Below, one piece after another: positions 1-5,990 of a DNA stretch of 8,141 nucleotides. The stretch is from an uncultured Clostridia bacterium (GTDB lineage Bacteria; Bacillota; Clostridia; TANB77; CAG-508), in contig CALXAQ010000029.1 in the NCBI GenBank assembly GCA_944386335.1, positions 1-8,141 of the forward strand. Reading direction: 5' to 3'. The notes under the pieces are model-generated. The model ran no database searches and was not told the DNA's origin. It saw nothing but the letters and a program-made list of their open reading frames with translations. Position numbers and translations under genes: made by a program. The first letter of the stretch is position 1. The number at the start of each line of letters is the position of its first letter.

Positions 1-1
1 A

Positions 2-175
2 AAAGAGAGAATGGTAGTATATAAACCACTATACCAAAGAGAGGATAATCGTATGATTTGGGTAAGACCAGAAAAAATGTTTTTAGAGGAAATTCCAGAA
101 AGACCAGATAATATTACAGGACAAAAATATAGATTTGAGTTAGCAGAGGAAATAGAAAAAAATTATCTAAAATAA
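2..175 (+). CDS. DUF1653 domain protein, C-terminal part (5' end outside window)
   Basis: The reading frame is open from the window edge and ends in TAA at 173-175, giving 57 visible residues. They contain the pattern typical of the second half of the small DUF1653 domain: a MVVYKPLY strand, then IWVRPEKMFLEE, where the W-V-R-P and M-F residues are the family signature. A polar tail ending in NYLK follows. The ATG at 11 is inside the domain, so the true start is almost certainly upstream of the window. DUF1653 proteins are small and their biochemical role is unknown to me. The stop lies 19 nt before the ileS start and no terminator separates them, so the two genes are probably co-transcribed. 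The family call is confident; the function is unknown. Confidence 0.8.
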   Translation, partial: KERMVVYKPLYQREDNRMIWVRPEKMFLEEIPERPDNITGQKYRFELAEEIEKNYLK

Positions 176-194
176 AAGGAGAGGAGAAAAAGAC

Positions 195-3100
195 ATGTAT
201 AAAAAAGTAGAATTAAAACAAGATGGATTTGTAGGCATAGAAAAAGAAGTAAGAGACTTATGGGATAAAGAAAATATTATCCAAAAGAACTTTGACAAAA
301 ACAAAGGAAAAAAATATTTTACTTTTTATGATGGTCCACCTACAGCAAATGGAAAGCCTCATGTAGGGCACGTATTAACAAGGGTAATTAAAGACATTAT
401 TCCTCGTTATAAAGTAATGAAGGGATATGATGTTATTCGTAAAGCTGGTTGGGATACACATGGACTACCAGTAGAATTAGAAGTAGAGAAGAAATTAGGT
501 ATTTCAGGAAAACAACAAATAGAAGAATATGGGGTAGAGAAATTTATTGGAGAATGTAAAGATAGCGTATTTACTTATGTATCTATGTGGGAGGAAATGA
601 CAAAGAAAACAGGTTTCTGGGTAGATATGAAAGATCCTTATGTTACTTACCATGATGATTACATAGAGTCAGAATGGTGGGCATTAAAACAAATGTGGAA
701 TAAAGGTCTTCTATATGAAGGACATAAAGTAATGCCATATTGCCCACGCTGTGGAACGGCACTTTCTTCCCATGAAGTAGCACAGGGATATAAAGATGTG
801 CAAGATTTAACTTGTACTTGTAAATTCAAAGTAGTAGGAGAAGACAATACTTACTTTTTAGCATGGACCACTACACCATGGACACTTCCTTCCAACTTAG
901 CACTTTGTGTTAACAAAGCCTATACTTATGCTTACGTAAAAGTAGAAAGACCAATTATAGATGGAAAAATGCAAGAAGAAGGAAATCCAGAAATCTACAT
1001 TTTAGCAAAAGATTTAATTCCACAAGTATTAAAAGGAATGGAATATGAGCTATTAAAAGAAGTAAAAGGTAGCGAATTATTAGGAATGAAGTATGAACAA
1101 CTAATGCCATTTGCAAAAGTAGAAGGAAAAGCATTTGTTGTCATTCATGGAGACTACGTTACGATAGAAGATGGTACAGGTATTGTACACATTGCACCTG
1201 CTTATGGTGAAGATGATAGCTTTGTTTCTAAACAAAATGGAATTGCCTTTGTGAACCTAGTAGATAAGGAAGGAAAATTTGTCCCAGAAGTAGAACCATG
1301 GGCTGGAAAATTTGTAAAGGATTGCGACAAAGATATTTGTATTTGGCTTGCAAGACAAAATAAATTATTTGGTTCTGCAAAACATATGCATAGTTATCCA
1401 CATTGTTGGAGATGTGATACACCACTTTTGTATTATCCAAAAGAAAGTTGGTTTGTAAAAATGACAGCAGTGCGTGACAAATTATTAGAAAATAACAATA
1501 AAATTCATTGGATGCCAGATACCATTCGTACAGGACGTTTTGGAAAATTCTTAGAGAATGTTATCGATTGGGGTATTTCTAGAGATAGATATTGGGGAAC
1601 ACCACTTCCAATTTGGAGATGTAGTTCTTGTGGACATTTAGAATGTATTGGTAGTAGAAAAGAATTAGAAGAAAAAGGAATTAACGTTCCAGAAGGAGTA
1701 GAGCTTCATAAACCATACTTAGACCCAATCCATTTAAAATGCCCAGAATGTGGCAAAGAAATGATAAGAGAAAAAGAAGTAATTGATTGCTGGTTTGATT
1801 CTGGTTCAATGCCTTTTGCACAATGGCATTATCCTTTTGAAAATGAGGAAATCTTTAAACAAAATTTCCCAGCACAATTCATTTCAGAAGCAGTAGACCA
1901 AACAAGAGGATGGTTCTATACATTACTTGCTATTTCTACTTGTATATTTGATACCAATCCTTTTGAAAATTGTATTGTATTAGGACATGTACTAGATAGC
2001 AAAGGACTTAAAATGTCAAAACATTTAGGCAATGTAGTAGATCCATTTGATGTACTAAATACAGTAGGAGCAGATGCTACACGTTGGCATTTCTATACAT
2101 CTTCTGCACCATGGCTTCCAACAAGGTTCTCTATTAAAGATGTAGAAGAAACACAAAGAAAATTTTTATCTACTTTATGGAATGTATATTCTTTCTATGT
2201 GTTATATGCAGAAATTGACCAAATCAATCCATTAACTTTCGGCAAGATAAATAGCACTAATGTAATGGATCAATGGATTTTATCAAAATTGAATACATTG
2301 GTAAAAGATATAGACCAAAAATTAGAGCAATATGACATTACAAATGCAGCATTAGAAATAGAAGAATTTACAGATGAGTTATCTAACTGGTATGTACGTA
2401 GAAATAGAGCAAGATTTTGGGCACATGAAATGACAGAAGATAAAAAAGCAGCTTTTGCTACACTATATCAAGTATTAGTTACTTTATCTAAAGTAGCTGC
2501 ACCATTTGTACCATTTGTTACAGAGGAAATCTACCAAAACCTAGTAGTTGGATTAGATAGTAAAGCACCAGAGAGTGTACATTTATGTGATTGGCCAGTG
2601 GCAGATGAAAAAGCAATTAACAAAGAGTTAGAAAAAGAAATGGGACTTGCTTATACAATTGTAAAATTAGGAAGAAGTGCAAGAAATGCAGCTAATATCA
2701 AAAATAGGCAACCACTTTCTGAAATGCTAATTTCCGCTCAAGAATTACCAGACTATTATGGTGATATTGTAAAAGATGAGCTAAATATCAAAAAGGTAGT
2801 GTTAGGAGCACAAATGTCAGATTACGTTAATTTTGAAATAAAACCAAACCTACCAGTTTTAGGAAAAGCTTATGGAAAACTAATTCCACAAATTAAGCAA
2901 GAAATTGCAAAGAAAGACCAAATGGAACTTGCTTTAAAAATACAAAAAGGTGATACAGAAACAATTAGCATAGATGGTACAGAAATAGAATTAAACAAAG
3001 ACAATCTATTAATTACAATGCAAGGAAAAGAAGGTTTTGCTTTTAGTGGAGAAGGCGAAATAGGTGTTGTATTAGATACTACTATTACAGAAGAGTTAAA

Positions 3101-3356
3101 AGAAGAAGGCTATATTAGAGAGATTTTATCTAAAGTACAAAATATGAGAAAAGATAGTGGATTTGAAGTATTAGATAGAATTCATCTTTACCTAGCAGGA
3201 AACGAAAAACTAGAAAGCATTGTAAAGAAATATGAAGAACAATTAAAAACAGATACGCTTTCTAATCATATTTACTACGATGCCGAAAGAAACGATTATA
3301 CAGAAACTACAGTCAATGGAGAGAATTTGAAAATGGCAGTAGAAGTAGTAAAATAG
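195..3356 (+). CDS. ileS: Isoleucyl-tRNA synthetase, type 2 (eukaryote-like) form
   Basis: This 1053-residue class Ia synthetase charges tRNA-Ile with isoleucine in the cytoplasm. The ATP-binding signature HIGH appears as HVGH at residues 56-59, inside GPPTANGKPHVGH. The second signature, KMSKS, appears as KMSKH at 606-610. Cysteine pairs occur at 183/186 (CPRC), 404/407 (CWRC), and 476/479 with 516/519, the last two fitting a zinc knuckle. The editing (CP1) domain lies between the two signatures and includes TTTPWTLPSN. The anticodon-binding helical domain follows KMSKH and includes the LSNWYVRRNRARFW segment. Length, KMSKH and the lack of a C-terminal zinc finger match type 2 IleRS, not the roughly 930-residue type 1 bacterial form. 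Type 2 enzymes are commonly poorly inhibited by mupirocin. The start is supported by AGGAGAGGAG about 8 nt upstream. No T-box leader is present directly upstream, because the DUF1653 gene ends only 19 nt away. Confidence 0.98.
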   Translation: MYKKVELKQDGFVGIEKEVRDLWDKENIIQKNFDKNKGKKYFTFYDGPPTANGKPHVGHVLTRVIKDIIPRYKVMKGYDVIRKAGWDTHGLPVELEVEKKLGISGKQQIEEYGVEKFIGECKDSVFTYVSMWEEMTKKTGFWVDMKDPYVTYHDDYIESEWWALKQMWNKGLLYEGHKVMPYCPRCGTALSSHEVAQGYKDVQDLTCTCKFKVVGEDNTYFLAWTTTPWTLPSNLALCVNKAYTYAYVKVERPIIDGKMQEEGNPEIYILAKDLIPQVLKGMEYELLKEVKGSELLGMKYEQLMPFAKVEGKAFVVIHGDYVTIEDGTGIVHIAPAYGEDDSFVSKQNGIAFVNLVDKEGKFVPEVEPWAGKFVKDCDKDICIWLARQNKLFGSAKHMHSYPHCWRCDTPLLYYPKESWFVKMTAVRDKLLENNNKIHWMPDTIRTGRFGKFLENVIDWGISRDRYWGTPLPIWRCSSCGHLECIGSRKELEEKGINVPEGVELHKPYLDPIHLKCPECGKEMIREKEVIDCWFDSGSMPFAQWHYPFENEEIFKQNFPAQFISEAVDQTRGWFYTLLAISTCIFDTNPFENCIVLGHVLDSKGLKMSKHLGNVVDPFDVLNTVGADATRWHFYTSSAPWLPTRFSIKDVEETQRKFLSTLWNVYSFYVLYAEIDQINPLTFGKINSTNVMDQWILSKLNTLVKDIDQKLEQYDITNAALEIEEFTDELSNWYVRRNRARFWAHEMTEDKKAAFATLYQVLVTLSKVAAPFVPFVTEEIYQNLVVGLDSKAPESVHLCDWPVADEKAINKELEKEMGLAYTIVKLGRSARNAANIKNRQPLSEMLISAQELPDYYGDIVKDELNIKKVVLGAQMSDYVNFEIKPNLPVLGKAYGKLIPQIKQEIAKKDQMELALKIQKGDTETISIDGTEIELNKDNLLITMQGKEGFAFSGEGEIGVVLDTTITEELKEEGYIREILSKVQNMRKDSGFEVLDRIHLYLAGNEKLESIVKKYEEQLKTDTLSNHIYYDAERNDYTETTVNGENLKMAVEVVK

Positions 3357-3357
3357 C

Positions 3358-3388
3358 AAAAAAATGCAGGAGTTCCTGCATTTTTTTT
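3358..3388 (+). terminator. Intrinsic terminator of ileS
   Basis: Directly after the ileS stop, TGCAGG (3365-3370) pairs with CCTGCA (3375-3380) around the loop AGTT. The stem is extended by an A-run on the left and followed by eight T on the right (3381-3388). The A-run also lets it act as a terminator on the minus strand. It closes the DUF1653-ileS transcription unit. Confidence 0.93.
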
Positions 3389-3418
3389 GCATAATTCAGA
3401 ATTAAATGGATAAAATTA

Positions 3419-3447
3419 TTTACAAAATCAAAAACAACTGTTATAAT
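3419..3447 (+). promoter_or_regulatory. Sigma-A-type promoter without a following gene
   Basis: A -35 box TTTACA (3419-3424) and a perfect -10 box TATAAT (3442-3447) are separated by exactly 17 nt. Transcription would begin around 3453-3455. No start codon with a ribosome binding site follows, and a terminator-like hairpin occurs at 3480-3519. Either a short untranslated RNA of about 65 nt is made, or this is the stranded promoter of a gene that was lost when the IS110 element arrived or decayed. The boxes are seen directly; activity is inferred. Confidence 0.55.
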
Positions 3448-3479
3448 GTAGGCAATAATTAAAAAGCAAGGAAAGTACT

Positions 3480-3519
3480 AAAGAATAAAAATATTATTTA
3501 TATATTTTATTCTTTTTTT
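3480..3519 (+). terminator. Terminator-like A+T hairpin
   Basis: AAAGAATAAAAATAT (3480-3494) pairs with ATATTTTATTCTTT (3502-3515) with one bulged A and a 7-nt loop, and runs into a T-tract. It has only two G-C pairs (one near the base), so it is weak in composition but long. It lies about 30 nt after the predicted start of the promoter at 3419-3447. The flanking A-run and T-run mean it could work in either direction. Confidence 0.45.
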
Positions 3520-3683
3520 ACATATGTTATGAAAGACATCTGGTAAAATGTCAAGATAAAATTTAAAAAAATTTTAATTTTTTTGTACATGGATAATAGA
3601 AAAAGAGCATACTTAATAAACCTCCAGAAAAAGTATTTTTTGACAGGTAATTTCTAGAAGTGGCTACAATGGCGTATATAAAA
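3520..3683. other. AT-rich flank, probably right end and flank of a decayed IS110 element
   Basis: No gene is visible. The stretch lies beyond the transposase stop codon (the element reads on the minus strand), so it should contain the element's right end, but I cannot place the boundary because IS110-group elements lack long terminal inverted repeats. A small GACAT/ATGTC hairpin (3535-3552) is present. Two promoter-like pairs can be read. On the minus strand a perfect TTGACA (3549-3554) lies 17 nt before CATAAC (3526-3531), pointing outward. On the plus strand TTGACA (3640-3645) lies 19 nt before TACAAT (3665-3670). Both are weak calls. Confidence 0.35.
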
Positions 3684-4240
3684 TTACGTTAACTTAACCA
3701 TCTCTTTTTGAGTACTAATGTAAAGTTGATTTTTCTGTAGCATAGAAAAAATCAATTTCACGAATTTTCGTGCAGTGAGTGTGAGCGCTCTTTTATGTTG
3801 AAATCTACTGACTTTGTTAAACTTCTTTTAGTAGAATGCTTTGTAATCATCATTAAAATGTATAACACTTCCAGTAGCTTCAAGCAAATAGTAACGAGGA
3901 TAATTGTTGTTACTGGCTTTTGTAATAAAAGTATTATTAGCAGTAAACTTTCCAGATTGAGGGTTACGCCAACAAAGGCTAGCAAACTTAGTTTTACCAG
4001 TACGAGCAAAATCGCTAATAACCATGCTATCTAAAGGATCTGTCTTATCAAGAGAAATAAAATATTCTCTGTAAGCTTTGATTACCTTAGGATTTAAGTA
4101 ATAAACTTTAGGTTTAAAACAAGCAAAGTCAAGAGAAGAAGAAAGATAGTTGCAAATATGGAAACTGTAGCATAGACATAGTTAGACTTAGAGTTAACAT
4201 CAATACCAACAAAAAGAGTTGATTGAAGTTGTTCATTCAT
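3684..4240 (-). pseudogene. IS110-family transposase remnant with two internal deletions, a frameshift and a stop
   Basis: IS110 transposases are about 400-residue RuvC-like (DEDD) recombinases with a C-terminal Tnp_20 domain. Read on the minus strand, the remnant starts at ATG 4240-4238, behind an AAAGGTGG site at 4250-4257. It gives MNEQLQSTLFVGIDVNSKSN, where GID carries the first catalytic Asp. At about 4169 the frame changes and the text jumps to YSFHICNYLSSSLDF, so the stretch with the catalytic Glu is missing. It then continues through KPKVYYLNPK and LDKTDPLDSMVISDFARTGK, which carries the DxxD aspartates. A second, in-frame deletion near 3990 joins this to the Tnp_20 end (LCWRNPQSGKF, ITKASNNNYPRYYLLEA). 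This removes the middle of the protein, including the region of the catalytic serine. An ochre codon at 3830-3828 interrupts KAFY/KKFNKV, after which ALTLTARKFVKLIFSMLQKN follows in the same frame to the stop at 3684. About 185 codons remain, and the gene cannot encode an active transposase. Family recognition is by motif recall, not by search. Confidence 0.85.
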
Positions 4241-4500
4241 AGTAAATTGCCACCTTTCAATTTTTAAATATATAAATTAATAAAGGATTACCCTTAGCAA
4301 TTAGTATATCAACACCCTCGCACTAATCAGAACTAAGATAAGGAATATAGCCTATTTACTAAGATAGTAATTCCAAATCTTGAACAACATCTGGGTTAGA
4401 AGTAAATAACTAAAAGTAAGGAAACAGTATTTCAAAGAAGTTACCTAAGGGTACAACAAGGAAAAAAAGAATTAAGTTGGGAAAAAGTTATAAAAATCTA
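4241..4500 (-). ncRNA. Candidate remnant of IS110 left end / bridge RNA region
   Basis: This stretch has no gene and lies immediately upstream of the transposase remnant, where IS110-group elements are known to carry the non-coding bridge (seek) RNA that pairs with target and donor DNA. It is rich in self-complementarity. CTAAGGGTA at 4445-4453 is an exact 9-nt complement of TACCCTTAG at 4289-4297, enclosing about 165 nt. GGAAT (4342-4346) pairs with ATTCC (4370-4374), with CTAT/ATAG inside, giving a hairpin with an internal loop. ATTAGT (4300-4305) pairs with ACTAAT (4322-4327) around a 16-nt loop. The direct repeat ACTAAGATA occurs at 4332-4340 and 4358-4366. Whether this is really a bridge RNA, and whether it is still transcribed, is inference from position and folding potential. 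Confidence 0.4.
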
Positions 4501-4542
4501 AAAAATAATAAAATAAATAATTAATAAGGTGATGGTGAAAAA

Positions 4543-4971
4543 ATGAAGTTTAGCATAAAAAAATTAATATTAAGTAACTTAAATAAAAAAAAGGAAAATA
4601 TAAACATAAATAGTACCTATTATCAAAAAGGTAATAATCAAACAAAAAATTTTATAGAACAATTGAAAATTGAAGAAAAAGTTATAGGTGATAGAGAAAA
4701 TGGAATTATCGAAAAATATAGAAATGGAAGATTACTAAGTCGAACTCCATATTGTGATGGAAAAATAGATGGAAAAGTATATACCTATTTTGAAGATGGT
4801 AGTGTTGAGTCAGTTCAAGCATACAAAAATGGTGTTTTAAATGGAATGTCAATAATTTATGATAGAAGAGGTAATATTGTATATGATTCTGAATATGAAG
4901 AAGGTGATAGAATTGGACATGGTAATTTAGAAAGAGATTCATATTTCTATGATGTAGATAGATATATGTAA
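4543..4971 (+). CDS. MORN-2 / YwqK-like repeat protein of unknown function
   Basis: The 142-residue product has a basic, Lys/Asn-rich N-terminal part (1-50) followed by about three repeats of roughly 24 residues (about 53-77, 76-101 and 100-125). Each has the pattern G-x-x-x-x-Y-x-x-G ... Y-x-x-G-x-x-x-G seen in MORN-2 repeats, for example DGKVYTYFEDGSVESVQAY followed by KNGVLNG. Such repeats occur in the YwqK group, which databases often label as antitoxin-like with weak functional support. There is no signal peptide or membrane segment. The start has AAGGTGATGG at 4526-4535. The gene is 33 nt upstream of the methyltransferase and could be the first gene of the peptide cluster or an unrelated neighbour. 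A weak promoter may exist in the preceding region (TTGAAC at 4380-4385, TAAATA at 4403-4408). Repeat identification is fairly sure; the role is unknown. Confidence 0.75.
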   Translation: MKFSIKKLILSNLNKKKENININSTYYQKGNNQTKNFIEQLKIEEKVIGDRENGIIEKYRNGRLLSRTPYCDGKIDGKVYTYFEDGSVESVQAYKNGVLNGMSIIYDRRGNIVYDSEYEEGDRIGHGNLERDSYFYDVDRYM

Positions 4972-5004
4972 AAAGTTATTAAGTCGAAGAGGTAAATCTA
5001 TAAA

Positions 5005-5769
5005 ATGCAAACAATCTTAAAAAAGCCAGAATTATATAATTTATTGTATCAAGATGTTAAAGAGGATATATCTTTATACAAAACATTATTAAAAAGTTAT
5101 GATACAATAGTAGAATATGGAGCAGGAACAGGAAGAATTACTATACCGTTAGCTATGGAAGGAAAAAAAATAAAAGCAATCGATAATGAAATTAATATGC
5201 TAGAGAATTTACATGAACAAATTTTAAAGTTAAATCTGGAAAAACAAGTACAAATTATTAATGCTAATATGATAACATATACTCAAAAAGAATTAGTTGA
5301 TAGCGTGATTATGCCATTAACAGTATTTAATTATATAATGGATGAAAAGGAACAAGATGAATGTTTATTTAATGTACATAAATATTTGAAAGATGATGGA
5401 GTCTTAATCTTAGAATTATTGACTAAAAAGACGTTTCTGGAGTTAGAAAGTGATAAAAGTAATGATAAATATAAATATATTAAAAAAATTAATGTAGATG
5501 ATGGTTATTATGAATATTGGAGAAGAACAAGGCTTGATAAAGAAACAAACTATATTAAGCAAAAAAGACTATTTAAGCATTTTAATAAACAAGAAGAGAA
5601 TGATAATGAGGAAATGTTTATATGGCAAAATAGATTTATTAGCTATGAAACAATTAAAGATAAATTGAAAAAAAATGGCTTTACTATAGAGGAAGCTTAT
5701 GGCAATTGTCAGTTAGAGTCTTTTAACAACGATAGTGAAGATTTATTTATTAAAGCTAAAAAGCAATAA
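5005..5769 (+). CDS. Class I SAM-dependent methyltransferase, putative RiPP tailoring enzyme
   Basis: The 254-residue protein has a Rossmann-type SAM-binding fold. Motif I is VEYGAGTGRI at 36-45. The acidic residue at the end of strand 2, which usually contacts the SAM ribose, is D60 in KIKAIDNE. The adenine-contacting strand is INANMITY (85-92). The post-II strand is VIMPLTVFNYI (101-111), followed by a helix and DDGVLILELL (130-139), as in the Methyltransf_25 group. The C-terminal third (FISYETIKDKLKKNGFTIEE) resembles the end of small-molecule methyltransferases. No transmembrane segment or iron-sulfur motif is present, so this is an ordinary O/N/S-methyltransferase and not a radical one. 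The substrate is not evident. It ends 46 nt before the peptide gene and 221 nt before the radical SAM gene, all on the same strand, so methylation of the peptide is a reasonable inference. The ribosome binding site is modest (AAGAGGT at 4987-4993). Confidence 0.85.
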   Translation: MQTILKKPELYNLLYQDVKEDISLYKTLLKSYDTIVEYGAGTGRITIPLAMEGKKIKAIDNEINMLENLHEQILKLNLEKQVQIINANMITYTQKELVDSVIMPLTVFNYIMDEKEQDECLFNVHKYLKDDGVLILELLTKKTFLELESDKSNDKYKYIKKINVDDGYYEYWRRTRLDKETNYIKQKRLFKHFNKQEENDNEEMFIWQNRFISYETIKDKLKKNGFTIEEAYGNCQLESFNNDSEDLFIKAKKQ

Positions 5770-5815
5770 TACATAAATCTCATTATACATATTTTTTATA
5801 CGAGGAGGTATAGAA

Positions 5816-5914
5816 ATGAAATCAATTAACACAAACATTGTATCAGTAGAAAAAATTTCTTCTGCAAATGCTTCTTGCATGTATCACAGTGCTTCTTGCA
5901 TGTATCATGTATAA
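5816..5914 (+). CDS. Putative RiPP precursor peptide with two A-S-C-M-Y-H repeats
   Basis: A 32-codon gene starts at ATG 5816 behind one of the best ribosome binding sites in the window (GAGGAGGT, 5802-5809) and stops at TAA 5912-5914. The first 17 or so residues (beginning MKSINTNIV and containing SVEKISS) look like a short leader without Cys. The C-terminal part reads ANASCMYHSASCMYHV, two heptad-spaced copies of A-S-C-M-Y-H. Both cysteines of the peptide are in these repeats, and each repeat also holds Met, Tyr and His. The gene sits 76 nt before a radical SAM/SPASM gene and is followed by a stem-loop, the usual layout for a peptide modified by such an enzyme. There is no double-glycine or other obvious cleavage motif. 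I do not recognise it as a known family. Likely modifications are Cys-based thioether or C-C crosslinks, but the type cannot be read from sequence. Confidence 0.8.
   Translation: MKSINTNIVSVEKISSANASCMYHSASCMYHV
5869..5907 (+). repeat. Tandem 21-bp repeat in the precursor core
   Basis: The 18-nt string TGCTTCTTGCATGTATCA occurs at 5869-5886 and again, without mismatch, at 5890-5907, a period of 21 bp (seven codons). Identity at the nucleotide level, including third codon positions, points to a recent duplication of one core unit rather than convergent selection. Confidence 0.95.
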
Positions 5915-5920
5915 TTGAGC

Positions 5921-5955
5921 AAAGATGGGCAGATTATAAAATTTGTCCATCTTTT
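5921..5955 (+). terminator. Stem-loop between precursor and radical SAM genes (leaky terminator or processing site)
   Basis: AAAGATGGGCAGAT (5921-5934) pairs with ATTTGTCCATCTTT (5941-5954), giving 14 pairs of which two are G-U, around the loop TATAAA. A T-rich, interrupted tract follows. It begins 6 nt after the peptide stop codon. Because the radical SAM gene needs transcription through it and no convincing promoter follows, it is best read as partial termination or 3'-end protection that keeps the peptide mRNA in excess of the enzyme mRNA. Confidence 0.75.
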
Positions 5956-5990
5956 AATAATTTTTATTAAATAAGAAGAGGAGATAAGAT

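Noticed and set aside
176..194. T-box leader for ileS
   Set aside because: Only 19 nt separate the DUF1653 stop from the ileS start, and they hold just the ribosome binding site. Any T-box would have to precede the upstream gene, outside the window.
659..847. Short minus-strand frame inside ileS (similarly at 1228-1440)
   Set aside because: Both lie entirely within conserved ileS codons and have no ribosome binding site or recognisable content.
3554..3585. Second terminator made of A- and T-runs after the GACAT/ATGTC hairpin
   Set aside because: The pairing is A-T only with no stable G-C core, as expected by chance in such AT-rich DNA.
3758..4009. 83-codon open frame on the minus strand, partly hydrophobic
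   Set aside because: It is out of frame with the recognisable IS110 peptide in the same DNA; its hydrophobic look is a frame-shifted by-product.
3795..4034. 79-codon open frame on the plus strand in the middle region
   Set aside because: It has no good ribosome binding site and is the antisense image of the IS110 transposase remnant, whose minus-strand translation matches the family.
5771..5815. Promoter directly before the precursor gene
   Set aside because: TATACA- and TATACG-like boxes exist in this AT-rich gap, but no acceptable -35 box is correctly spaced, so I did not list one.
5869..5907. CRISPR-like direct repeats
   Set aside because: Two 18-nt units with a 3-nt gap that translate in frame as a peptide repeat; there is no spacer structure.
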